DNA from: JAHJUB01 sp041653615 [NCBI: Candidatus Ratteibacteria bacterium]
Lineage (GTDB): Bacteria > Ratteibacteria > UBA8468 > MWAK01
Reading direction: 5' to 3'
Length of the DNA stretch: 29,713 nt
Assembly: GCA_041653615.1 (NCBI GenBank)
Contig: JBAZEZ010000021.1
Coordinates: 1 to 29,713, forward strand
The notes under the pieces were generated by a model. That model did no database searches, had not been told where the DNA came from, and saw only the letters and a list, made by a program, of their open reading frames with translations. This document shows, one piece after another, positions 15,033 to 21,519 of the stretch (position 1 is its first letter; each line of letters begins with the position of its first letter). A program made the position numbers and the translations under genes.

Positions 15033-16905
15033 TAAGCGGATTTTGGCGGGACTGGTTATTCTCATGCCCCTGGTCTTCCTATCTTTCCTCCACGATGGAT
15101 ACGAATTGCCTAAGTGGTTGATGTGGCGGTGGGGAATACTCCTGATTTTTCTGATTGAGACCATTTCTCTTGCCCGAAACAACCCAAAAAGAGAACGCAA
15201 AAAAGAGGTAAAATTTTTTCTGCCGGCGTTTATCTTTCCCTGGTTCGCTTTCTTCTTTTTTAGTCTTCTTTCCCTGGACGGCACAGTTAATCTTCAGTTA
15301 GGACTTGTGAATATCAGTACCCTTGTTTTGGGATTCAGTCTCTGCTTTTTAATTTCCACCCGGTGGGAAGATTTTGAAATAAAACATCTCATCCTTTTCC
15401 TGATATTCTCTGCCTTGCCGATAGCCGTTTACGGTATCTTCCAAGCATTTGGCCGCGATTTTATCTCACTGCCGGGACCTTTCCGGGGCGCCATCGCCAC
15501 GTTCGGGCACCGGAATCCAGCCGCGGAATATGAGTTAATGATAATACCGCTGCTGATGTACGGAGCATTTTTTTACACCACCCCCACCACGCCTCTCCCG
15601 CCAGGGAGGAGGAATCAAAAAATTAGGTTGGTGCGCGGCTTTAGCCTCTCCGGACTGCCTTTTGTCTACACCCATTTCATTATGACCCATACGCGGGGGT
15701 CGTATTTCGCCTTGATTATAGCGTTATTTTTTGTCTTGGGGTTTACCACGGCACTACCTCGGCAAAAAACGAGGCGCTGGTTTGCGGGTACGGCCGCCCT
15801 GCTCCTGTTGTTGACCGGATTATTCTTCGCGCGTAATTATAATTTGCCCGAAGAAAAGATAATCGGCGGAAAGAATGCGACTATTCAACAGCCGTTTCAG
15901 AATGACACCACGGAGATTCCTTCCTCTCTGCGCAGCCGAATACTCATCTGGCAGGCGACGCTTGCGGCTTTCCGCAAACATCCGGTTGTCGGGGTAGGCA
16001 CCGGTAATCTCGGCGAAGTCCTCCCGCTCTACCACAGCGAGGAATTAAAGAGGCGGTTCCACGGGCAGATTGAGGCCGGAAACAGCCATAACGAATACTT
16101 GCAAATCCTGGCGGAAACCGGAATACCGGGCGGTGTTTCCTTTTTGATTTTTTTGGCGCTCCTTTTGTTCTTTGCCGTCAGAATCAGTTGGCGGACGGCC
16201 CAAGAAAAGAATGAATTTCTGCCGTTTTTCCTGACGGCGTCCATCTTGGGCATTCTGACGGCAGCGCTGCTTTCGTCGCCGCTGCAAAAACCGGCAACCC
16301 TCTTTCTTTTCTGGCTTTTTATCGGTTTCTTGATGGTCTTCGGAAAAGAAGAAACCCGGTTCTTTATTTTAAGCCGCAAAACGCGGGAGAGAACAATGGT
16401 AGGATTTATCGTTGTTCTAGGCGTCTCCGCTTACGGTTTCGCCTGGCTGCCGATTCAAGCCGATTTTTACGGTCAAAAAAGTTTTGCCGCTTTTGAGGCC
16501 GGAAACCGAAAACAGGCGGTTTTATATATCGAAAAAGCGTTAAGTTTTCAGCCGCAGAATCGTAACTTGCTTACTATGGCCGGCAACACCTATCTGGGTG
16601 TCGGCCGTTTTGAAGAAGCCGTTCGTTATTATAACCGAGTTATTGTTTACCACCCTTACTGGCCGCCGGGATACGGAAACATGGGTTTAGCTTTGGCACA
16701 GGCCGGGGTTTTTACGGACGCGGAAAAATACCTGAAGTATTCTCTCCGATTGGATGATTACCAGCCGCTGGTGCGCAATACCTTAGGTACGATCTATTTT
16801 CAGGAGGGAAAAAAATCGGAGGCGAAAGAAGAGTTCTTGAAAGCGCTCGCCCTTGACCCGACATTGGACCTTCCGAAACTAAATCTGCGGGAATTGGAAA
16901 AATAA
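15022..16905 (+). CDS. O-antigen ligase/Wzy-type membrane protein with C-terminal TPR domain
   Basis: A 627-aa protein. Residues 1 to ~470 are about 11-12 hydrophobic helices with Wzy_C-family signatures: FGHRNPAAEYE (~165), THTRGSYFAL (~220), the long periplasmic loop, and VGVGTGNLGEVLPLYH then GNSHNEYLQILAETGIPGG (~320-372), whose histidine is typical of ligases. From ~480 to the end are about four tetratricopeptide units (FEAGNRKQAVLYIEKALSFQ, VGRFEEAVRYYNRVIVYHP, and so on), probably periplasmic. It polymerises repeat units or ligates glycan to a lipid or protein acceptor. A small repeat-like hairpin (15589-15613) encodes part of the PTTPLPPGRRNQ loop. The stop codon directly abuts the stop codon of the convergent mlaE gene. 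Confidence 0.88.
   Translation: MHINKRILAGLVILMPLVFLSFLHDGYELPKWLMWRWGILLIFLIETISLARNNPKRERKKEVKFFLPAFIFPWFAFFFFSLLSLDGTVNLQLGLVNISTLVLGFSLCFLISTRWEDFEIKHLILFLIFSALPIAVYGIFQAFGRDFISLPGPFRGAIATFGHRNPAAEYELMIIPLLMYGAFFYTTPTTPLPPGRRNQKIRLVRGFSLSGLPFVYTHFIMTHTRGSYFALIIALFFVLGFTTALPRQKTRRWFAGTAALLLLLTGLFFARNYNLPEEKIIGGKNATIQQPFQNDTTEIPSSLRSRILIWQATLAAFRKHPVVGVGTGNLGEVLPLYHSEELKRRFHGQIEAGNSHNEYLQILAETGIPGGVSFLIFLALLLFFAVRISWRTAQEKNEFLPFFLTASILGILTAALLSSPLQKPATLFLFWLFIGFLMVFGKEETRFFILSRKTRERTMVGFIVVLGVSAYGFAWLPIQADFYGQKSFAAFEAGNRKQAVLYIEKALSFQPQNRNLLTMAGNTYLGVGRFEEAVRYYNRVIVYHPYWPPGYGNMGLALAQAGVFTDAEKYLKYSLRLDDYQPLVRNTLGTIYFQEGKKSEAKEEFLKALALDPTLDLPKLNLRELEK
15589..15613. repeat. short CTCCC-type hairpin in the ligase gene
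   Basis: CACC-rich start and a CCTCTCCCGCCAGGGAGG hairpin core. It looks like a much truncated relative of the CCCCTCAC palindromes. The assignment is weak. Confidence 0.4.
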
Positions 16906-17694
16906 TCAAATAAAGTAAAAGAGTGCGGTAATTACAAGGTCTGCGACAATAACCATAAAGAGCGAGATTACCACCGCCAGAGTTGTTGCCCGGCCCACCC
17001 CTCTGGCTCCTCCTTCGGCAAAAAGACCTTCCCGGCTGGAGACAATTACGATAATTATTCCAAAAATCAATGCCTTCAAAAGACCGATCATGATATCTTT
17101 GGGGGTGACGAAACGGAAGGCCTGAAAGAAAAAGAGACTGGTGTTTAGGTTCAGGGTAGTCGTGCCGATTACGTAGCCGCCTAGGATTTGCAGAGCGTCG
17201 GCCATTATGGTCAGAACCGGCAGCATCAGGCACGCGGCGGCAAATTTAGGTACAACCAGGTACTCAACCGGGTCAACCGCCAGGGTATTCAAGGCATCGA
17301 TCTGCTCGGTAATCTTCATCGTGCCGATTTCCGCCGCGATGGCAGACCCCACCCGGCCCGCAAGCAGAAACGCCACCAGAACCGGGCCTAATTCCCGAAC
17401 CGCGGAGAGAGTGACAATGGTGCTGACGTAAAGTTCTCCGCCGGTCAGCTTTAAGGGAGTGGCCGATTCCATGGCCACGACCATTCCAAAAAAGAAAGAA
17501 ATTATAGCGACGGTCCAGAAGGAGCGGTTGCCGAAGATGTCGCATTCCTGTAAAAACGGAACCAGCCGGAGCCGACCGGTCAAAAGGGCGATTATTACTT
17601 TTACCAGAATTAGGGCCAGCGAACCGACGAAATGGATAAAAGCAAGAAGCCGATGGCCCAGCGCATCAATTAAGCCGCGTTGTTCTCTTTTCAT
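16906..17694 (-). CDS. mlaE: MlaE-family ABC transporter permease
   Basis: A 262-aa inner-membrane permease of the MCE/Mla phospholipid transport system. Together with MlaF and MlaD it moves glycerophospholipids between inner and outer membranes. It has five to six hydrophobic segments. The family core is clear: ISFFFGMVVAMES near residues 62-74, LGPVLVAFLLAGRVGSAIAAEIGTMK (about 102-127), the EQIDALNTLAVDPVEYLVVPK coupling segment (128-148), and the C-terminal GVGRATTLAVVISL. The gene is separated from mlaFD by the PIN/TRAM gene, unlike the common mlaE-F-D order. Only 30 bp follow the PIN/TRAM stop, so it is still likely in the same transcript. No clear ribosome site precedes the ATG. The stop meets the convergent ligase stop with no intergenic base. 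Confidence 0.92.
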   Translation of the reverse strand: MKREQRGLIDALGHRLLAFIHFVGSLALILVKVIIALLTGRLRLVPFLQECDIFGNRSFWTVAIISFFFGMVVAMESATPLKLTGGELYVSTIVTLSAVRELGPVLVAFLLAGRVGSAIAAEIGTMKITEQIDALNTLAVDPVEYLVVPKFAAACLMLPVLTIMADALQILGGYVIGTTTLNLNTSLFFFQAFRFVTPKDIMIGLLKALIFGIIIVIVSSREGLFAEGGARGVGRATTLAVVISLFMVIVADLVITALFYFI

Positions 17695-17724
17695 TAATTT
17701 TATTCTGTGGCAACCCCTTCATAA

Positions 17725-18690
17725 CTAAGGTAATTCCGCGAAGAGCATCCGGCCGGTGGCAGTTTGAATCGTGTTGGCGATAACCACCTCCAAAGATTCT
17801 CCGATATGTTTGCGGCCGCCTTCCACGACAACCATCGTACCGTCTTCAAGGTAGCCGATGCCCTGGTCTGATTCTTTGCCTTCTTTTATAATTTTAATCA
17901 GGAGGCGTTCGTCCTGGACATACCGGGGCTTGAGGACCGTGGAAAGATTATTGAGATTAAGCACTTTGATGTTCTGGACTTCGGCGATTTTGGCTAAATT
18001 ATAATCATTGGTCAAAATGCGGGCCTGGGAAGTCCGGGCCAGTTGAATCAATTTGGCGTCCACCCCGGTAATATTCGGAAAGTCAATATCATCGATGATA
18101 ATCTTAATTTCAGGGTCGCGGCGCAGTCGGTTGAGCATTTCCAGCCCCCGCCGGCCCCGCTGTCGTTTAAGGTCATCGGACGAATCGGCAATCGTCTGCA
18201 GTTCCTTCATAATAAAACCGGGAACAACCAGGCGGTAATCCATGAATCCGGTATGGGACAAATCCAGCAATCTACCGTCAATAATTACGTTGCTGTCCAG
18301 GAGGAGCGGCGGTATCTTTTCGGCTTCATCCGCTGCGCCGGAAAGCAAGTTCCACTTACCGGTATATCGCAAAGCGATGGTCACGCCCAGGTAAGAAAAG
18401 AGATAATAAAGAAAGAACCGCACGTAATATTGAATTTCAACCCGCGGCGGGATAAGGAGAATCATTTCAAAGAGAAGCCGTGCCGAAATCAGGCCGACAA
18501 TTAGACCGATCGCGCCCAGGAAGATGCGCCGCGCCGGAATCTTTTCCATAATTATTTCCAAGAGAACGATAGTTCCGGCACCAGCCAAACCAAACAGGGC
18601 GCCGGAAAACTCCATGCCCGGAGGCGCCACATAGCGACCGGTTAGTAATGCGAAACCAAAGAAAAAAAGCCGAATGATAAGTAAACCCAT
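17725..18690 (-). CDS. Membrane-anchored PIN/TRAM-domain protein (YacL-like)
   Basis: A 321-aa protein with four N-terminal hydrophobic helices (about residues 1-110). A PIN nuclease domain (~128-245) begins LLLDSNVIIDGR, with acidic residues D132 and D138, and continues through KRQRGRRGLEML and VDAKLIQLA to ILTNDYNLAKIA. The C-terminal TRAM domain (~255-321) contains GIGYLEDGTMVVVEGGRKHIGE. This is the YacL-type architecture, thought to be a membrane-associated RNase or RNA-binding protein. The physiological target is unknown. The ATG at 18690 is chosen because GAGGGGGT lies 7 bases upstream; a TTG at 18705 would place the ribosome site within the gene. It is inserted between mlaD and mlaE, with a palindromic repeat at 18711-18784 in its upstream gap. 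Confidence 0.9.
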   Translation of the reverse strand: MGLLIIRLFFFGFALLTGRYVAPPGMEFSGALFGLAGAGTIVLLEIIMEKIPARRIFLGAIGLIVGLISARLLFEMILLIPPRVEIQYYVRFFLYYLFSYLGVTIALRYTGKWNLLSGAADEAEKIPPLLLDSNVIIDGRLLDLSHTGFMDYRLVVPGFIMKELQTIADSSDDLKRQRGRRGLEMLNRLRRDPEIKIIIDDIDFPNITGVDAKLIQLARTSQARILTNDYNLAKIAEVQNIKVLNLNNLSTVLKPRYVQDERLLIKIIKEGKESDQGIGYLEDGTMVVVEGGRKHIGESLEVVIANTIQTATGRMLFAELP

Positions 18691-18710
18691 AATATACCCC
18701 CTCAATAATT

Positions 18711-18784
18711 GTAAATGGTGAACCGTGAATTGTGAATGGTAATTACGTATTTAATCTTTTACCGTTCACGATTCACTATTCACT
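18711..18784. repeat. GTGAA-rich inverted repeat between mlaD and the PIN/TRAM gene
   Basis: Arms contain GTGAACCGTGAATTGTGAATGGT-like and ACCGTTCACGATTCACTATTCAC-like sequence around an AT-rich centre. This is an intergenic palindromic element within an apparent operon. It could form an RNA hairpin affecting the downstream genes. Confidence 0.75.
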
Positions 18785-18788
18785 GTTT

Positions 18789-19808
18789 CTACGAACCTGG
18801 TCGCAATAATCGCCAGGGTTTTGCCCGAAGATCAGAAATAAAACCTTTTACCTCGTTGTAAAGTTCGTCGCTGGTCAAAAATTTTCCGGCGCTTCCCTTT
18901 CCGGTTTTAACGTCCAGGGAAAGGTCCTTAATGTTTTCAGACGCGGCCGCAAACCGGCCGGCGGATTTTTCCAAATCCGTCAGCGACTTATCCATTTTCC
19001 GATAAAGGTCGCCGGAAGAAATTAATTGCCCCAGGGTGCTGTCATCACCTTGGATTTTGGTCATTACTTCTGACATCTGCTGGGAAACGGATGCCAGACC
19101 GGCGGAAGCAATCTGAAAGTTTAAGAGAGATTGGACCAGCGCCGGCTTGGTCTGTTCCACGACATCCTGAGCGGAATAGAGCAATTCCTGCGCCTTGATT
19201 GAAGCTGATTGTAAATCCATGGCTGCCGCTTGAATACTGGCCAAAGTTTTATTTCCCTGAATAGACATAACCTTAATCTGGTCCAATGTAGTATAGAGTC
19301 CTTCCTTGAATTTCGGGTCGCCGAATATTTTATCCACCGAGGAAACCATGCCCTGGATATTCCGGCCCAGATCTTCGCCCATCGCCAGCAATCGGTCTAT
19401 GGGAAGCGGTTCGGTTCCGGACAGTGTTTCATTAGGCTGAATAAGCGGGGTATCGGTAAGCGAAGTAGGAATTATCTCCACGTACTTTTCGCCGATTAAT
19501 CCGAAACTGCGGATAAAAACCTGCGAATGACGTCCGAGCTTAACCGAACGGTCAAGGTACAGTGTTACCAAGACGCGGGGGTCTTTGGAATAATCAACGA
19601 CAACCTTCTTGACTTCGCCTACGCTTACACCGCTCACGTGGACCGGAGAACCCCGGTCAACGCCGGCCACATATTTAAAAACGGCTTTCACTTCATAACC
19701 ACCCCTCTGAAATGAAAATTGCCCCTTAACAATAGCAAAAATGAGTATAAGTAAAATCGCCAGCACCGCAAAGAACCCAACCCGCAGTTCCAGTGTCAAT
19801 CTTTTCAT
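18789..19808 (-). CDS. mlaD: MlaD/MCE-domain substrate-binding protein
   Basis: A 339-aa protein with a single N-terminal transmembrane anchor (about residues 10-28) and a periplasmic MCE domain (~36-115): YEVKAVFKYVAGVDRGSPVHVSGVSVGEVKKV, then RHSQVFIRSFGLIGEKYVEI. In Mla-type systems MCE proteins form a hexameric ring that shuttles phospholipid. The long C-terminal part (~120-320) is helical and amphipathic, with repeated Q/S/A-rich heptad-like segments. That resembles the extended C-termini of MCE proteins in organisms without a separate MlaC-like link. The ATG overlaps the mlaF stop by ATGA, indicating coupling. The overlap appears to have been created by a duplication in mlaF. Confidence 0.92.
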   Translation of the reverse strand: MKRLTLELRVGFFAVLAILLILIFAIVKGQFSFQRGGYEVKAVFKYVAGVDRGSPVHVSGVSVGEVKKVVVDYSKDPRVLVTLYLDRSVKLGRHSQVFIRSFGLIGEKYVEIIPTSLTDTPLIQPNETLSGTEPLPIDRLLAMGEDLGRNIQGMVSSVDKIFGDPKFKEGLYTTLDQIKVMSIQGNKTLASIQAAAMDLQSASIKAQELLYSAQDVVEQTKPALVQSLLNFQIASAGLASVSQQMSEVMTKIQGDDSTLGQLISSGDLYRKMDKSLTDLEKSAGRFAAASENIKDLSLDVKTGKGSAGKFLTSDELYNEVKGFISDLRAKPWRLLRPGS

Positions 19809-20575
19809 TCCCTACTCCTCCCAGAGGCGCAAAAATTCCCGGACAATTCCCAAAGGCGAAAAAACTCCCGGACAATTTTATCCTTGCCTTCTTTAATTTC
19901 CAAGGTAGTTCCGAACCCGACCACCTTTCCTTCGGAAAGCACGCCGATGCGGTTAGCCACCCGAAAAGTCAGGTGACGGTCGTGGGTAACCATCAGGGTC
20001 GCGGTACCCAGTTTTTTCTGGATATCCAGTATCAGGTCTTCGATACTTTCCGCGGTCAGCGGGTCCAGACCGGCGGTTGGTTCATCATAACAAATAGTTT
20101 TCGGTTCAAAAATGAGCGTTCTCGCCAGCGCCACCCGTTTTTTCATCCCGCCGCTCAATTCATCCACCTGTAAATCTTCCGTACCCTTCAGGTCAACCAA
20201 ATCCAGGCTGTGGGTCACCTTTTTGCGAATATCTTCGACCGGCAAGTTGGTATGCTCCAGAAGGTAAAAACCGACGTTTTCCCAAACCGGCAGCGAGTCA
20301 AAAAGAGCGTTACCCTGAAAAACCATGCCTATTTCCCGACGGATGTCGTTCCAGTTCCTCTGGGAAAATCCGGCAATGTCCCTTCCGTGAATAAGTATCT
20401 TTCCGCTTGTCGGCGCAAGCAGGCCGACGACGGTTTTTAAAAGAACTGTCTTGCCGGAACCGCTGATTCCGGCGATTACCGTTGTTTCGCCTTCATCAAC
20501 CCAAAAATTAACCCCTTTCAAAACCGGCGTATCGTCAAAATTGGTACGAAGTTCCTGAACGTCAATCGCTCTCAT
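19805..20575 (-). CDS. mlaF: MlaF-type ABC transporter ATPase with rewritten C-terminus
   Basis: A 256-aa cytoplasmic ATPase of the Mla/MCE transporter. Walker A is G36-T43 (GISGSGKT), the Q-loop is Q87 (MVFQGNALFDSL, the MlaF-type variant), the signature is L140SGGMKKR, Walker B is ICYDE with E165, and the switch histidine is H198. The end is odd. A 29-bp tandem duplication (19819-19847 and 19848-19876, 26 of 29 identical) shifts the frame. The first copy reads IVREFFRLWE and the second is read out of frame as LSGNFCASGRSRE. Read in the original frame, the second copy would give IVREFLRLWEE and a TAG stop at 19812-19814. The core ATPase is unaffected. It is the first gene of the mlaF-mlaD-PIN/TRAM-mlaE unit. 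I see no convincing promoter upstream. Confidence 0.93.
   Translation of the reverse strand: MRAIDVQELRTNFDDTPVLKGVNFWVDEGETTVIAGISGSGKTVLLKTVVGLLAPTSGKILIHGRDIAGFSQRNWNDIRREIGMVFQGNALFDSLPVWENVGFYLLEHTNLPVEDIRKKVTHSLDLVDLKGTEDLQVDELSGGMKKRVALARTLIFEPKTICYDEPTAGLDPLTAESIEDLILDIQKKLGTATLMVTHDRHLTFRVANRIGVLSEGKVVGFGTTLEIKEGKDKIVREFFRLWELSGNFCASGRSRE
19819..19876. repeat. 29-bp tandem duplication at the 3' end of mlaF
   Basis: Two adjacent units, TCCCAGAGGCGC...GGACAAT and TCCCAAAGGCGA...GGACAAT, differ at three positions. Because 29 is not a multiple of 3, the duplication changes the reading frame. Confidence 0.9.
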
Positions 20576-20677
20576 TTTTCTGCCGGTATATTCTAATTTT
20601 TGAACACTGATTAGTTTAGAGTGTCACAATTTAAAATTTTACCACAAAACTATGCCGCCTTCAACCAAAAATAATCC

Positions 20678-20786
20678 GACGCAGATTTTCGCGGATTACC
20701 GCAGATACAGATTAAAGATTGTTTTTGAAATACTCTGAAAAATTCCCGTTTCGTATTATCCTGCTGTTCCGGCGCATATCTGCGTC
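20678..20786. repeat. GACGCAGAT-bounded inverted repeat
   Basis: The mlaF/hxlB gap (20576-20795) contains GACGCAGAT at 20678-20686 and its exact complement ATCTGCGTC at 20778-20786, with internal CGCGGATTACCGCAGAT. It looks like a small non-coding repeat element. No gene was seen in this gap. Confidence 0.55.
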
Positions 20787-20795
20787 CCAAAATAA

Positions 20796-21329
20796 TTACT
20801 CTAAATTGGCGTGGTTCTTCCGCATCTGCGTTTCCGAAACCTTCAGCCGACCTTTAAGAGCCAGGCAAATATTGTCGCAGAAAAGGAGCAGGGTTTGTTC
20901 AAAAAGAGAAGCCATTAACTGACGGGAGGAAAAAACACCGGGAATAGTTACAATCAGGCTGACCGTCTTTTCCGGGGAAGGAGACGAAGAGGCGGTTATG
21001 AAAACTATGTCTGCTTTGTGTTTTCCGGCCAATTTCAAAATATTTATGACGCCGCCGGTCTTCCCGGAACCGGAGGCAACCACCAGGAGGTCACCCTTCC
21101 CGATGGCCGGAGTTACGGTTTCAGCGACTACATAACTCTCTTTTCCCAGGTGCCGCAACCTTTGGGCGAAAGCCTGAAGCATTAACATGCTTCTGCCCGC
21201 GCCGGCAACGAAAATCCGACGAGATTTCAGGAGCCGGTCCAGAAACTCTCCCGCTTCTTTTTCGTTGATATTACTCAGGGACTCGCTCAATTCCCGCAGC
21301 GCTATTTTTCTGTTTTTATCAAAGTCCAT
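20796..21329 (-). CDS. hxlB: 6-phospho-3-hexuloisomerase (SIS domain)
   Basis: A 177-aa single SIS-domain sugar isomerase that interconverts D-arabino-hex-3-ulose 6-phosphate and fructose 6-phosphate. The features fit the family: RIFVAGAGRSMLMLQAFAQRLRHLG (~37-61), AETVTPAIGKGDLLVVASGSGKTGGV (~68-95), and the diagnostic C-terminal M-x-KNHANLE. It acts in ribulose monophosphate formaldehyde fixation or, run in reverse, in making ribulose 5-phosphate when the oxidative pentose phosphate route is missing. The usual partner hexulose-6-phosphate synthase is not in the window, so the gene is alone. It has its own promoter with a consensus -35 and a leader of about 45-50 bases. Other SIS isomerases (GmhA-like) are alternatives, but the C-terminal signature argues against them. 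Confidence 0.88.
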   Translation of the reverse strand: MDFDKNRKIALRELSESLSNINEKEAGEFLDRLLKSRRIFVAGAGRSMLMLQAFAQRLRHLGKESYVVAETVTPAIGKGDLLVVASGSGKTGGVINILKLAGKHKADIVFITASSSPSPEKTVSLIVTIPGVFSSRQLMASLFEQTLLLFCDNICLALKGRLKVSETQMRKNHANLE

Positions 21330-21382
21330 GTTTTTAAAATTTGGTTTTCCGGCGGCGGTAAATTCCCGCGCTGCCTGCCCAT

Positions 21383-21412
21383 ATTAAACCACCGGGGAAT
21401 ATTTTCTGTCAA
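21383..21412 (-). promoter_or_regulatory. hxlB promoter
   Basis: Minus strand: -35 TTGACA (21407-21412), an 18-base spacer, and -10 TTTAAT (21383-21388). Confidence 0.65.
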
Positions 21413-21454
21413 TTAATTATCCGGAAAAAATTCCCTATTACCGTTGAAACGGTG

Positions 21455-21460
21455 TATAAT
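21455..21460 (+). promoter_or_regulatory. -10 box upstream of the YgiQ-family gene
   Basis: A consensus TATAAT, with only TTCCCT at the -35 position (18-base spacer). A CCGTTGAAACGG palindrome overlaps the spacer. A similar GTCCGTTGAAACGGAC lies just after the tRNA-Ser gene. Confidence 0.45.
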
Positions 21461-21519
21461 AGTAAAGAGGCCGTCAGACTTCGCCAAACTCCGGCGAGTT
21501 GCGCTTTTCCCTCAAAAAA

